Shown here one piece after another: positions 43,305-51,636 of a stretch of DNA of 64,000 bases (position 1 is its first letter; every line of letters starts with the position of its first letter). The DNA is taken from positions 4,822,501 through 4,886,500 of the forward strand of contig NZ_LT629703.1 of the NCBI RefSeq assembly GCF_900103365.1, in the 5' to 3' direction. This DNA comes from Afipia sp. GAS231. Lineage in GTDB: Bacteria; Pseudomonadota; Alphaproteobacteria; Rhizobiales; Xanthobacteraceae. Both the position numbers and the translations under genes were made by a program. The notes under the pieces are model-generated. The model had not been told where the DNA came from. It was given only the letters and a program-made list of their open reading frames with translations, and searched no databases.

Positions 43305-43997
43305 ATGGGCAGCCAGACGGCGGACGAGGCAAAAGCCGCGAATGTAGCTGTAATGGGCGAGCCACTTGGCGTGTTGTACTCTGCGCTCTGGCAATCGGTC
43401 GCGCTCGTGCATGTGTACTGGAAAGAGTACGTCGAGCTGTTCGGCAGCAAGCCCGAGCGCATCGACCTGCTCAATCGCGCGGCTCCAGCCTTCTTTCACA
43501 TGATTCAAGACGAGTTGTGGGAGCTGGCGCTGCTTCGCATCTCTCGTCTTACTGACCCGCCAAAGACTGGCCGCGCTGGAAGACAGAACTTAAGCATTCA
43601 GGCACTTCCGGCGTTGATAAGCGATGCAACGCTGAAAGCTCAAGTGACGCAACTCGTCGCGGACGCCCTAGCGGAAACCGCATTTTGCCGTGACTGGCGA
43701 AACCGACGCATAGCTCACAGCGACCTGTTGCTAGCGCTCGACCAGCCGACCACGCCGCTAGCGGATGCGAGCAGGCTGAAAGTGAAAACGGCGCTGTTGT
43801 CAATAACAGCCGTCCTCAACGCCGTAGCCGGGCATTATATGGATTCCGAGAGCCGCTTCGACTTGGGAGGACGGATTAACGGTGCGGTCTCCCTGCTCTA
43901 CGTCCTGAACGAAGGGGTGAAGGTTGGAGAGACACGCGAAAAGCGACTAGAGGAAGGGAAGCCGATCCCGGAAGACTTCCGTTGCGAACCCATATGA
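43305..43997 (+). CDS. AbiU2-like HEPN domain protein
   Basis: A 230-residue helical protein resembling the AbiU2 HEPN family. The key motif is RNRRIAH (Arg132 to His138), an R-x5-H version of the HEPN ribonuclease motif, inside DWRNRRIAHSD. The block LALLRISRLTDPP near residue 80 is also family-like. It follows the CD-NTase by 7 bases, so it is probably part of the same operon. It could be a second effector RNase or an unrelated abortive-infection gene. The longer frame from 43167 overlaps the CD-NTase; the ATG at 43305 is chosen for spacing. Confidence 0.68.
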   Translation: MGSQTADEAKAANVAVMGEPLGVLYSALWQSVALVHVYWKEYVELFGSKPERIDLLNRAAPAFFHMIQDELWELALLRISRLTDPPKTGRAGRQNLSIQALPALISDATLKAQVTQLVADALAETAFCRDWRNRRIAHSDLLLALDQPTTPLADASRLKVKTALLSITAVLNAVAGHYMDSESRFDLGGRINGAVSLLYVLNEGVKVGETREKRLEEGKPIPEDFRCEPI

Positions 43998-44061
43998 CTA
44001 GGAGACTTTTAGGACGGGCGACGAGCTGAAACAGCGAAACAAAGTGGTAATCCGCACGGTT

Positions 44062-45168
44062 TTAGATTGGTAGATCCAGCTGTGGCTCCGCGCCATCTTC
44101 CGTTTGTAGCGATGAGAGTGAGATACCTAAGAGCCGCACCGGTCTTGGAAGAGGCGTTTCGCTCTCGAGCAGGCTGATGACCAAGCGCTCCAGATCGCTT
44201 CTGCTCGACACGGCGGCGGGGACAGACCTGCTGCGTGTCATAATCTCGAAGTCTGCAAATTTGACCTTCAGCGTTACTGTCCGGCCCCGCGAGCCCTTTT
44301 CTTCGCAATGTCGCCAGACTTTGTCGATGAGCGGCTCGAGTTCGACGACCATGGCGTCGAAGTCGGTGAGGTCAGTGGAGAACGTGTTTTCGGCGCCGAC
44401 GGATTTTCGGATCCGGTCGGCGCGGACCTCACGATTGTCGACGCCCCGCGAGATCCAATAGTAGTAGCTTCCGGCCTTGCCGAAATTGGCTTGCATGAAT
44501 TCGAGGGACTGGTTGCGCACGTCGAGGCCGGTGTAGAGGCCGAGGGCGTTCATCTTGGCGCCGGTCGCCGGCCCGATTCCATGAAACTTGCCGACGGGGA
44601 GGGCTTCGACGAACGCCGGTCCCGTCTCCGGCGTGATGACGTACTGGCCGTTCGGCTTGCGGTGGTCAGAGGCGAGCTTCGCCAGAAACTTGTTGTAGGA
44701 GATGCCGGCCGAAGCATTGAGGCCGGTCTCCTGCTTGATCTTGGCACGGATCGCCAACGCCACGTCCCGTGCCAGCGGAATGCCTTGCAGATTTTCGGTC
44801 ACGTCGAGGTAGGCCTCGTCCAGCGACAGTGGCTCGATGATCGGTGTGTGCTCTGCGAAGATCTCACGGATCTGCTGGGAGACCGCCTTGTAGACCTCGA
44901 AGCGCGGCTTGACGAAGATGAGATCGTGGCATTGCCGTTTTGCCGTGACGGACGGCATGGCCGACCGCACCCCGAACTTCCTCGCTTCATAGCTGGCTGC
45001 CGCCACGACGCCGCGCTCGCGGGATCCGCCGACGGCGACCGGCTTGCCGCGGAGATCCGGATTATCCCGTTGCTCGACGGACGCGTAGAATGCGTCCATG
45101 TCGACGTGGATGATCTTGCGCTGGCGGGCCGGGGTATCTGCCTCGTCGTCATCGTCCTCGACGGTCAC
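44062..45168 (-). CDS. dinB: DNA polymerase IV (DinB/UmuC family)
   Basis: A 368-residue Y-family translesion polymerase. The catalytic motifs are IIHVDMDAFYASVE (Asp pair) and PLSLDEAYLDVTE. The little-finger/helix-hairpin region includes FHGIGPATGAKMNALGLYTGLDV. The C-terminus ends in LQTEDGAEPQLDLPI, resembling a beta-clamp binding tail. The start overlaps the SRAP stop by 4 bases. Expected to be SOS-induced from the shared promoter upstream of SRAP. Confidence 0.93.
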   Translation of the reverse strand: MTVEDDDDEADTPARQRKIIHVDMDAFYASVEQRDNPDLRGKPVAVGGSRERGVVAAASYEARKFGVRSAMPSVTAKRQCHDLIFVKPRFEVYKAVSQQIREIFAEHTPIIEPLSLDEAYLDVTENLQGIPLARDVALAIRAKIKQETGLNASAGISYNKFLAKLASDHRKPNGQYVITPETGPAFVEALPVGKFHGIGPATGAKMNALGLYTGLDVRNQSLEFMQANFGKAGSYYYWISRGVDNREVRADRIRKSVGAENTFSTDLTDFDAMVVELEPLIDKVWRHCEEKGSRGRTVTLKVKFADFEIMTRSRSVPAAVSSRSDLERLVISLLESETPLPRPVRLLGISLSSLQTEDGAEPQLDLPI

Positions 45169-45890
45169 GTTGTCTGCCCGGCTGGATCTTCCTTGGCGCC
45201 GCGGGCGACGATTTTGAGCAATCCGTCAGGAAGCGGCCGCTGCAGCTTCAAGACCTCGTCCGGAGGGGCCGTCATCCAGGTCTCGACTTCGTCCGGCGTC
45301 GTCAAGATCACAGGCATCGCCTTGGGGTGGATGCCGCCGACCTCGGCGTTCGGCTCCGTCGTGAGGAACGCGTAAAGGTCGTTGTTAGTCTCGCCTTCCT
45401 TGACCTTCCGGACGGAGGTCCAGTTAGTCCAGATGCCGGCAAAGCAGGCGAGGGGGCGGGTCTCATCGAGCGCGAACCAGATGTCGCCGCCTTCGACCTT
45501 GTTGAATTCGCTGAAGGAGTTGAACGGCACCACGCAGCGGTTTTCGGCTCCCAGCCATCGCGTCCAGTGTTTGCTCTTCACGTTGCGGATGTTCGTCGTG
45601 CCACCGTCCGGCTCCATCCGGAGCAATTGCGTGAAGTCGACCGCCTTACCCTTGGCTTGCAGCTTTTCGGCTCGCTTCTTGGTGGCGTCCATCAACGCCT
45701 TTGATGACGATGGCATGCCCCACCGCGCCGTGGCGAGTTCGCGGCCGCCAGGTCCGTTGCGCACGATCGGTGCCTGGTAATCGGGAAATACGCCCGGCAT
45801 CGGCGCCAGATTGCCGACATACCGGTTGATCACCCGAAACAGTGCGATGATGGCGGCCTGGTTGGTGGTGATCGAGTAAAGATTGCACAC
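45165..45890 (-). CDS. SOS response-associated peptidase (SRAP/HMCES/YedK)
   Basis: A 241-residue protein that cross-links to abasic sites in single-stranded DNA. The catalytic Cys2 is exposed in MCNLYSITTN, and later family segments are RWGMPSS, RCVVPFNSFSEF and FAGIWTNW, with the Glu/His region in KAMPVILTTPDEV. The gene is co-transcribed with dinB. A LexA-like site lies 29 bases upstream. Confidence 0.93.
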   Translation of the reverse strand: MCNLYSITTNQAAIIALFRVINRYVGNLAPMPGVFPDYQAPIVRNGPGGRELATARWGMPSSSKALMDATKKRAEKLQAKGKAVDFTQLLRMEPDGGTTNIRNVKSKHWTRWLGAENRCVVPFNSFSEFNKVEGGDIWFALDETRPLACFAGIWTNWTSVRKVKEGETNNDLYAFLTTEPNAEVGGIHPKAMPVILTTPDEVETWMTAPPDEVLKLQRPLPDGLLKIVARGAKEDPAGQTT

Positions 45891-45919
45891 GGCTGTCTCG
45901 TCTGCTTTGGCGGCCGCAC

Positions 45920-45934
45920 GAACGGCCTTTGAAC
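45920..45934. promoter_or_regulatory. LexA-box match before SRAP-dinB
   Basis: GAACGGCCTTTGAAC is GAAC-N7-GAAC and lies 30-44 bases upstream of the SRAP start. Both downstream genes are typical SOS genes, which makes this the best supported of the four sites. Confidence 0.65.
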
Positions 45935-45945
45935 GGCGTCGAATG

Positions 45946-46371
45946 CTATTTGCGCGAGCAGGTGGTGTCGCTGATCTTGTACCTGCCGCCGGAGAATTTG
46001 GGCCAGTCGCACGCGGTGCCGGACCTAGTCATCTGTTCCGCGATGTCGACCTTGTCGAGGAAGCACTGTGCCACGATGCGGTCTCGGCTGGTAGGTCGGG
46101 ACCGCCCGTCGCAGACGGTGCCTTCACCCACTTGCAGGCAATGGACCGTCTTGCCCTCGATCATGCGCGACAGAACGCCGGCGGCCTGTCCGTAACCAGC
46201 TTGCCCGCGTTCGGGTGCGTCGATTCCGCAGATCCTCACGCGTACCTTGGCGCCATCGGCTTCCATGGTGAAGGTGTCTCCGTCCGACACGGCTAGAACC
46301 TTTCCCAGGTAGTCCGCCGCTATCGCTGGCGAACAAACAAATGCGGCGACCATTGCGGCGAGTAATCGCAT
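45946..46371 (-). CDS. Exported thermonuclease-like (SNase) protein
   Basis: A 141-residue nuclease-fold protein with a signal peptide (MRLLAAMVAAFVCSPAIAAD). The OB-fold region has VLAVSDGDTFTMEADG and VRVRICGIDAPERGQ, the first active-site block of staphylococcal nuclease (Asp and Arg). The later Glu-Arg pair is less clear, and several Cys suggest disulfides. Starts 16 bases after the helicase stop on the same strand, so it could be co-transcribed. Confidence 0.8.
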   Translation of the reverse strand: MRLLAAMVAAFVCSPAIAADYLGKVLAVSDGDTFTMEADGAKVRVRICGIDAPERGQAGYGQAAGVLSRMIEGKTVHCLQVGEGTVCDGRSRPTSRDRIVAQCFLDKVDIAEQMTRSGTACDWPKFSGGRYKISDTTCSRK

Positions 46372-46386
46372 TTCGGTCTCTCCCGG

Positions 46387-48489
46387 CTACCGCCACATTC
46401 CCCGCATGCGGGCACCTATATCCACCTTCGGCCCCTGGCCGGGGGTGCGCGCCGCAGTACCGGCAGGCACAATCGGCCAGGAAGTCCGCTCGAACAGACC
46501 CAGCAGCTTTTCGGGAATGAAGCGCGTCCTGGAGGGATAGAGATGGCGATCGCCTTGTGCCTGCTGACCATGGACGAAGAACCGCTGCGGCACCACCAGA
46601 TGAAGGTCGTCCTTGGCGCGGGTCATGGCGACGTAAAGCAGTCGGCGTTCCTCCTCGATCTCGGCCGAGGTCCCCGCACCGAGGTCAGACGGCATGCATC
46701 CATCAACGACGTTGAGTAGATAGACGGACTTCCACTCCTGGCCTTTGGCGGAGTGGATCGTCGACAGGATCAGATAATCCTCGTCGAGCAGCGGCACGCC
46801 GGCCTGGTCGCTGGTCGCGTCCGGCGGATCCAGCGTGAGCTCGGTCAGGAACCGTTCGCGCGAAGGATATCCGGAGGCGATCTGCTCGAGTTGGAGGAGG
46901 TCCGCACGCCGGGTCTCGGCGTCTTCGTGAATGCGGTCGAGATGCGGTTCGTACCACAAGCGAGCCCGTTCCAGATCGACAGGCCATTCCGAATATCGGA
47001 GGTTGCCCACGGTCTCGACGAAGCCCTTCCAGTCATCGCCGGCGCGCGGCGGCGTCGGTACGTCCGCGAGCGCCGTGATCGGGTCGGCGGCCTCCGCCAT
47101 GCGGTCGAGCACGCGCTGAGCGGTTGCGGAACCGATGCCGGGCAACAGATGTAGCAGACGGAATCCTGCGACGCGGTCGCGCGGATTTTCGACGAACCGC
47201 AGCAACGCCAACATGTCCTTGATGTGAGCCGCGTCGAGAAATTTCAGTCCGCCGAACTTCACGAACGGGATGTTCCGACGCGTCAGTTCGATTTCAAGCG
47301 GACCGCTGTGGCTGGACGTCCGGAACAGAATGGCTTGCTCCTTGAGGAGCGTACCGGACTCGCGGTTCTCCAGGATGCGCTCGACGATAAAGCGGGCCTG
47401 GTCGGCCTCGTCGCGGACGGTGACGAGTTGCGGCTTGGCTCCGGACGTCCGATCGGTCCAGAGGTTCTTGGTAAAACGCTCCTTGGCGAGACCGATGACG
47501 CCGTTGGCGGCGGCTAGAATTGTCTGCGTCGAGCGATAATTGCGGTCGAGCGTGATGATGCTCGCGGGCGGCGAGAACTGGTCGGGAAAGTCGAGGATGT
47601 TGCGCACGGTCGCGGCGCGGAACGAGTAGATCGATTGGGCGTCGTCGCCGACGACCGTCAGGCCGCGGCCCCCAGGCTTGAGCGCCAGCAGGATCGAGGA
47701 CTGCAGGCGGTTCGTGTCCTGATACTCGTCGACCAGGACGTGGTCGAAGCGCCCGCCGATATCATCGGCGAGGCCGGCGTCGCCGACCATCTGCGCCCAG
47801 TAGAGCAGGAGATCGTCGTAATCGAGAACGTTCTGCTTCTGCTTGGCTTCGACATAGGCCGCGAACAGTTCCTTCAGCTCCGCCGCCCATCCGGCGCACC
47901 ATGGATAAGAGGTACCGATGACCTTCTCGATCGGCATCTCGGCATTGACGCAGCGCGAATAGATGGAAAGGCAGGTGCCTTTGGTTGGGAAGCGACTTTC
48001 GGTCTTGGAGAATCCCTTTTCATGCCGGACCAGGTTCATGAGGTCGGCGGAGTCTTCGCGGTCGTGAATCGTGAAGGCTGGGTCCAGGCCGATCTGTTCG
48101 GCATACTCGCGCAGCAGCCGGGCGCCGATGCCGTGGTAAGTGCCGGCCCAGGTCAGCGCGTCGGTCATGATCCCGGCGTTGTCACCCAACACCTTGCGCG
48201 CGATCCTCTCGACCCGCTTGATCATCTCGGACGCGGCACGCCGTGAAAACGTCATCAGCAGGATCCGGCGGGGGTCAGCGCCCTGAACGATCAGATGAGC
48301 GACCCGATGGGCGAGGGTGTTAGTCTTTCCGGACCCCGCTCCTGCGATCACCAGCAGCGGCGGCGCCGCCAATCCTCCCGCGGGGCCGTGCTCGACCGCA
48401 CACCGCTGCTCAGGATTGAGGGCTTCGAGGTAGGTGGTTGCCGTCTGCACCTTGGGCGTCCGTTCATGGTTGGAATAAACGACGGTCAA
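46387..48489 (-). CDS. UvrD/Rep family ATP-dependent DNA helicase
   Basis: An SF1A helicase of about 700 residues. The Q motif and Walker A are LNPEQRCAVEHGP and VIAGAGSGKTNTLAHRVAHLI; motif II is VDEYQDTN; motif III is VVGDDAQSIYSFR; motif V-VI are STIHSAKGQEW and LYVAMTRAKDDL. Unlike the island helicases this is a full UvrD. I place the start at TTG 48489 after GGCAGGAATCA; the frame to 48768 overlaps the next gene, and a GTG at 48450 is another option. Probably in one operon with the two zinc-finger-like genes upstream. Confidence 0.88.
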   Translation of the reverse strand: MTVVYSNHERTPKVQTATTYLEALNPEQRCAVEHGPAGGLAAPPLLVIAGAGSGKTNTLAHRVAHLIVQGADPRRILLMTFSRRAASEMIKRVERIARKVLGDNAGIMTDALTWAGTYHGIGARLLREYAEQIGLDPAFTIHDREDSADLMNLVRHEKGFSKTESRFPTKGTCLSIYSRCVNAEMPIEKVIGTSYPWCAGWAAELKELFAAYVEAKQKQNVLDYDDLLLYWAQMVGDAGLADDIGGRFDHVLVDEYQDTNRLQSSILLALKPGGRGLTVVGDDAQSIYSFRAATVRNILDFPDQFSPPASIITLDRNYRSTQTILAAANGVIGLAKERFTKNLWTDRTSGAKPQLVTVRDEADQARFIVERILENRESGTLLKEQAILFRTSSHSGPLEIELTRRNIPFVKFGGLKFLDAAHIKDMLALLRFVENPRDRVAGFRLLHLLPGIGSATAQRVLDRMAEAADPITALADVPTPPRAGDDWKGFVETVGNLRYSEWPVDLERARLWYEPHLDRIHEDAETRRADLLQLEQIASGYPSRERFLTELTLDPPDATSDQAGVPLLDEDYLILSTIHSAKGQEWKSVYLLNVVDGCMPSDLGAGTSAEIEEERRLLYVAMTRAKDDLHLVVPQRFFVHGQQAQGDRHLYPSRTRFIPEKLLGLFERTSWPIVPAGTAARTPGQGPKVDIGARMRGMWR

Positions 48490-48511
48490 TGATTCCTGCC
48501 GTGATCGCAAC

Positions 48512-48973
48512 CTAGACCTCCGCTCGAGGGTGACGCGGCTGCCAACCAAGTTGGAGCAAGGTCGCGGAGGGGCGCCGCCCGGCCTTGGCGCACTTGCGGC
48601 AGCGCAGACGGCTTGCAAGATCGTGCACAAAGGTGGTCGGCGGGTGCTTGAGGGCTGCCAAATCGACATCGTTCGGGGTCTTGCAGCGCGAACACTGGAT
48701 TTCCAGCCAGGGAAAGCCGCCGTTGATAGCCTGGTCAATTGTTGGCGAAGGGTCGATCGGTTCGCCATCGCTCCACATTCGCTCGTTCCAGCTTTCGCAG
48801 AGCAACCTGTCGGCCTGCTGGATCAGCGCAGCGCCTTTGGCTCGCATCTCCGCTGATTGCGCAGCCAGAATGCCGGTCATCGCGCGTGCTTTCCCCAATT
48901 CCTTCGTCAGAGCCTTTCGGTCTCCGCCTGACAACGGCGTGGGGTGGTGTTTTGGCGCCATCCGGACATCCAA
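48512..48973 (-). CDS. Hypothetical protein with two CxxC pairs
   Basis: A 153-residue protein of unknown role. The N-terminal half is helical and charged. The C-terminal half has CSRCKTP and LRCRKCAKAG, two CxxC pairs about 35 residues apart that could bind one zinc ion. It lies between a zinc-finger-like gene and the helicase, within one minus-strand run, so DNA-repair function is suggested by context only. Confidence 0.65.
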   Translation of the reverse strand: MDVRMAPKHHPTPLSGGDRKALTKELGKARAMTGILAAQSAEMRAKGAALIQQADRLLCESWNERMWSDGEPIDPSPTIDQAINGGFPWLEIQCSRCKTPNDVDLAALKHPPTTFVHDLASRLRCRKCAKAGRRPSATLLQLGWQPRHPRAEV

Positions 48974-48998
48974 GCGCAGACCAAACTCGGGGGGCAGG

Positions 48999-49394
48999 CT
49001 AGGTCATGTCAAATCCCGGCCAGCACCCGTCTTCTTCATGTCTTCCGGTGCGCTGCTGGCAGGTGTTGTCGAGCAGTCGTTGCGCGACGTCCTTCCAGAC
49101 CGCGTTGCCGCCATACAATCGGACTGCATCGGCGGTCTGGATTTCCACGGTCCGCTCGCAGCGACGGCAGGAGATGCGCAGCACGTGGCGCGTAATCTCG
49201 GAAAGACGTCGCCGCCGCATCTGGGCCCCGGTCGCATCGGCGCGAGGGTCTTTGAGGACCGATTCCCAATATTCCGCCGGGAGGGGCGCATCCGGAGCCG
49301 CAGCCGGGGGGCCCGGCCTGCGGGCGGCTTCAGCCGCCAGCTTTTCCATCTGTTTTGGGGTCGGCATGCGCCAGCTCGCGGGTCGGTCATTCAT
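48999..49394 (-). CDS. Hypothetical protein with CRRC motif behind a LexA-like site
   Basis: A 131-residue protein with a Pro/Ala-rich N-terminus (ARRPGPPAAAPDAPLPAEYWESVL) and a C-terminal block ISCRRCERTVEIQTADAVRLYGGNAVWKDVAQRLLDNTC. The Cys pair and later Cys may bind zinc, as in some Arg-rich DNA-associated proteins. First gene of a run leading to the UvrD/Rep helicase. The GAAC-N7-GAAC site ends 10 bases before its ATG. Confidence 0.65.
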   Translation of the reverse strand: MNDRPASWRMPTPKQMEKLAAEAARRPGPPAAAPDAPLPAEYWESVLKDPRADATGAQMRRRRLSEITRHVLRISCRRCERTVEIQTADAVRLYGGNAVWKDVAQRLLDNTCQQRTGRHEEDGCWPGFDMT

Positions 49395-49403
49395 TCCGAA
49401 TTA

Positions 49404-49418
49404 GAACATAAAGAGAAC
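49404..49418. promoter_or_regulatory. LexA-box match between the zinc-finger gene and ku
   Basis: GAACATAAAGAGAAC is GAAC-N7-GAAC in a short AT-rich promoter. It is 10 bases from the minus-strand ATG and 118 bases before the Ku start, so it more likely controls the minus-strand operon. Confidence 0.5.
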
Positions 49419-49535
49419 AAAAGTCGAGTCCGATCGAGCCCGCTCCGTGAAAAAATCCTCCTGTTGGAAAGGTCGCGGTGTCGGAACCAAGCCGGGCCAT
49501 TCGTCTTGAATCCGGCATCAATGGAGTTCCCCCGC

Positions 49536-50468
49536 ATGGCCCCCCGCGCCAACTGGAAAGGCTTCCTGCGTCTTTCCCTCGTCACCTGTCCGGTTGCGCT
49601 CTATCCGGCCACGTCGGATTCCGAAAAGGTCTCCTTCAACCAGCTCAACCGGAAGACCGGCCATCGGATCAAATACGCCAAGGTCGATGCCGACACCGGC
49701 GAGGAAGTCGCCAACGAGGACATCGTCAAGGGCTACAAGGTCGACACCGACACCTTCATCGAGGTGACGAAGGAGGAGCTTGAGAACGTTGCGCTGGAAT
49801 CGACGCGAACCATCGAGATCGACGAGTTCGTCGACCGCAGCGAGATCGACCCGAGGTATCTGATCCGTCCCTACTACCTGGTGCCGGACGGAAAGGTGGG
49901 GCACGACGCCTTCGCCGTCGTCCGCGAAACCATCCGTGAGATGAACAAGGTCGCCATCGGACGGGTGGTGCTGACCAACCGTGAGCACATCATCGCCCTT
50001 GAGCCCATGGACAAGGGCCTAATGGGGACGCTGCTGCGCTATCCTTACGAGGTGCGTTCTGCGGACGAATACTTCGACGACATCCAGGATGTCAAAGTCA
50101 CCAAGGACATGCTCGATCTCGCCAGACACATCGTCAACCAGAAGGCGGGGCACTTCGAGCCGGATAAGTTCGAAGACCAGTACGAAACAGCCCTTCTCGA
50201 TCTCATCAACCAGAAGCGCGCCGGCAAACCCATCACCGCGAAAGCGCGTCCCCGCGGCGAGAACGTGGTGGATCTGATGGACGCGCTGCGCAAGAGCATC
50301 GGAGGAGGCGCGGCGACAGCGACAGAGGCGCCGAAGAAGCCAGCCAAGAAGGCGCGCAAGGCGGCGGCCGGGCAGAAGGAGATGCTGATGCCGATTACCG
50401 GCAAGAAACCGGCAAAGGAGGCGGTGGCAAAGAAGCCGGCAGCAAAACCGCAGCGGAAGTCGGCTTAA
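49536..50468 (+). CDS. ku: Ku protein, non-homologous end joining
   Basis: A 310-residue DNA end-binding protein of bacterial NHEJ. Family segments include WKGFLRLSLVTCPVALYPAT at the N-terminus, FNQLNRKTGHRIKYAKVDADTGEEV, YYLVPDGKVGHDAFAVVRE and REHIIALEPMDKGLMGTLLRYPYEVR. A long Lys/Ala-rich tail (PAKKARKAAAG, then KPAAKPQRK) binds DNA in other rhizobial Ku proteins. I take the ATG at 49536 behind TGGAG; the frame reaches 48585 but is non-coding there. No LigD gene is in the window. Confidence 0.93.
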   Translation: MAPRANWKGFLRLSLVTCPVALYPATSDSEKVSFNQLNRKTGHRIKYAKVDADTGEEVANEDIVKGYKVDTDTFIEVTKEELENVALESTRTIEIDEFVDRSEIDPRYLIRPYYLVPDGKVGHDAFAVVRETIREMNKVAIGRVVLTNREHIIALEPMDKGLMGTLLRYPYEVRSADEYFDDIQDVKVTKDMLDLARHIVNQKAGHFEPDKFEDQYETALLDLINQKRAGKPITAKARPRGENVVDLMDALRKSIGGGAATATEAPKKPAKKARKAAAGQKEMLMPITGKKPAKEAVAKKPAAKPQRKSA

Positions 50469-50638
50469 GGTATCATTCCTGTGGGTTCACGGGAGGCTCG
50501 CTCCAAGAAGCCGGATGTGTCGAGATATTTTCCTGACCGGCCGCTCTGCGCGCCCGCTTTGGAAGTTCTCTGCTCGTGAGGTAGACAGCACGGCTGATCG
50601 CATGGCAGCGGTCAGTGGGCGGTGCGGGGAAGCGTCTC

Positions 50639-51253
50639 ATGGCGAGAAAACTGAAGACCTACCAGACCTCGCTGGGCTTCTTCGATCTGGCGATGGCCGC
50701 CCCTTCGATGAAGGCGGCTCTTGAAGCCTGGGGCGCGGACAGTAATCTCTTTCACCAGGGTGCTGCAAAGGAGAGCCACGATCCGGGCGTTATCGCGGCG
50801 ACCATGGCAAAGCCTGGCGTCGTTCTCAGGCGCCCGGTTGGAACGGACCGACCTTTCAGCGAACATGCCCAGCTGCCCACCGATCTTGGCGGCGGAGGAC
50901 CAACGAAAGCCGTCCGCAAGTCGAAAGGCGCAAAGGCGAAGCAGCCTTCCTCTCGCCCCGTCGACAAGGCTGCGGAACGAAAGGCCGCTGTCGCCTTCGA
51001 AAAGGAGCAGAAGCGGCGCGAGCGTGAACGGGCGAGCGAAGAGGCCGCCAGGCAGAAGGACCGTGAACGCCGGCAGCAGGCCGTCGACAAGGCGCAGGCT
51101 GCGTTGGAAAAGGCCGAGCAGGAGCACGCGAAGCGGGCCGCCGCCATCCAGGCCGAGGTTGAGGCGCTCAAGAAGAGATCGCAAGCCGAAAAAGCCCGCT
51201 GGGATAAGGAGAAGGAACGACTGGAAGCTACGCTGCAGCGCGCGCGGGGTTAG
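50639..51253 (+). CDS. Coiled-coil, TolA-like protein of unknown function
   Basis: A 204-residue soluble protein. The N-terminal 90 residues (LKTYQTSLGFFDLAMAAPSMKAALEAWG) are a conserved-looking module, and a DPGVIAATMAKPGVVLRRPVG segment follows. The last 110 residues are an Ala/Glu/Lys/Arg-rich coiled coil, which drives database labels such as TolA or cell-envelope protein. No signal peptide is present. The ATG at 50639 is preferred over GTG 50615 because of the nearby GGGGAAG. Its place after ku may point to a DNA-related role. Confidence 0.7.
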   Translation: MARKLKTYQTSLGFFDLAMAAPSMKAALEAWGADSNLFHQGAAKESHDPGVIAATMAKPGVVLRRPVGTDRPFSEHAQLPTDLGGGGPTKAVRKSKGAKAKQPSSRPVDKAAERKAAVAFEKEQKRRERERASEEAARQKDRERRQQAVDKAQAALEKAEQEHAKRAAAIQAEVEALKKRSQAEKARWDKEKERLEATLQRARG

Positions 51254-51636
51254 TCAACGGTTCTTCCCCTCGGCGGCACCCACGAGCAGCGCCATCAACC
51301 CGCATTGGCCTATGGCGGAGCAGCTTACGCTCTGCTTCCGCTTTCGGCGGCATACCTGATTGCCGCTCCGTCGCTCGTGTAGCGATTGACCGAAAGCCGC
51401 CGTTAACGAAAGAGTGGGGGCGTGTCCGCTCCGCCGGGCGATTCAGACCTCGCTCGTTCCGCGATGCGCGTTGTCCACGTCGCTGGCTAAATATCAAGCG
51501 GTACCCCCAACTTTTATAGTGTCGAACAAGAGTCCGCGTTAACCATCGCCAACGGTTCCAGTCTGAGCGGAATCGCTTCGAAGTTTCTTAAATTTTACTG
51601 GGTACCTCTTTTGGGCATGGTGACCTGGGGAAAGAT
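51254..51636. other. Spacer, no gene seen
   Basis: About 380 bases with no supported frame and no clear hairpin repeat. The end (around 51580-51636) is AT-rich and likely contains the promoter of the L,D-transpeptidase gene. Confidence 0.4.
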
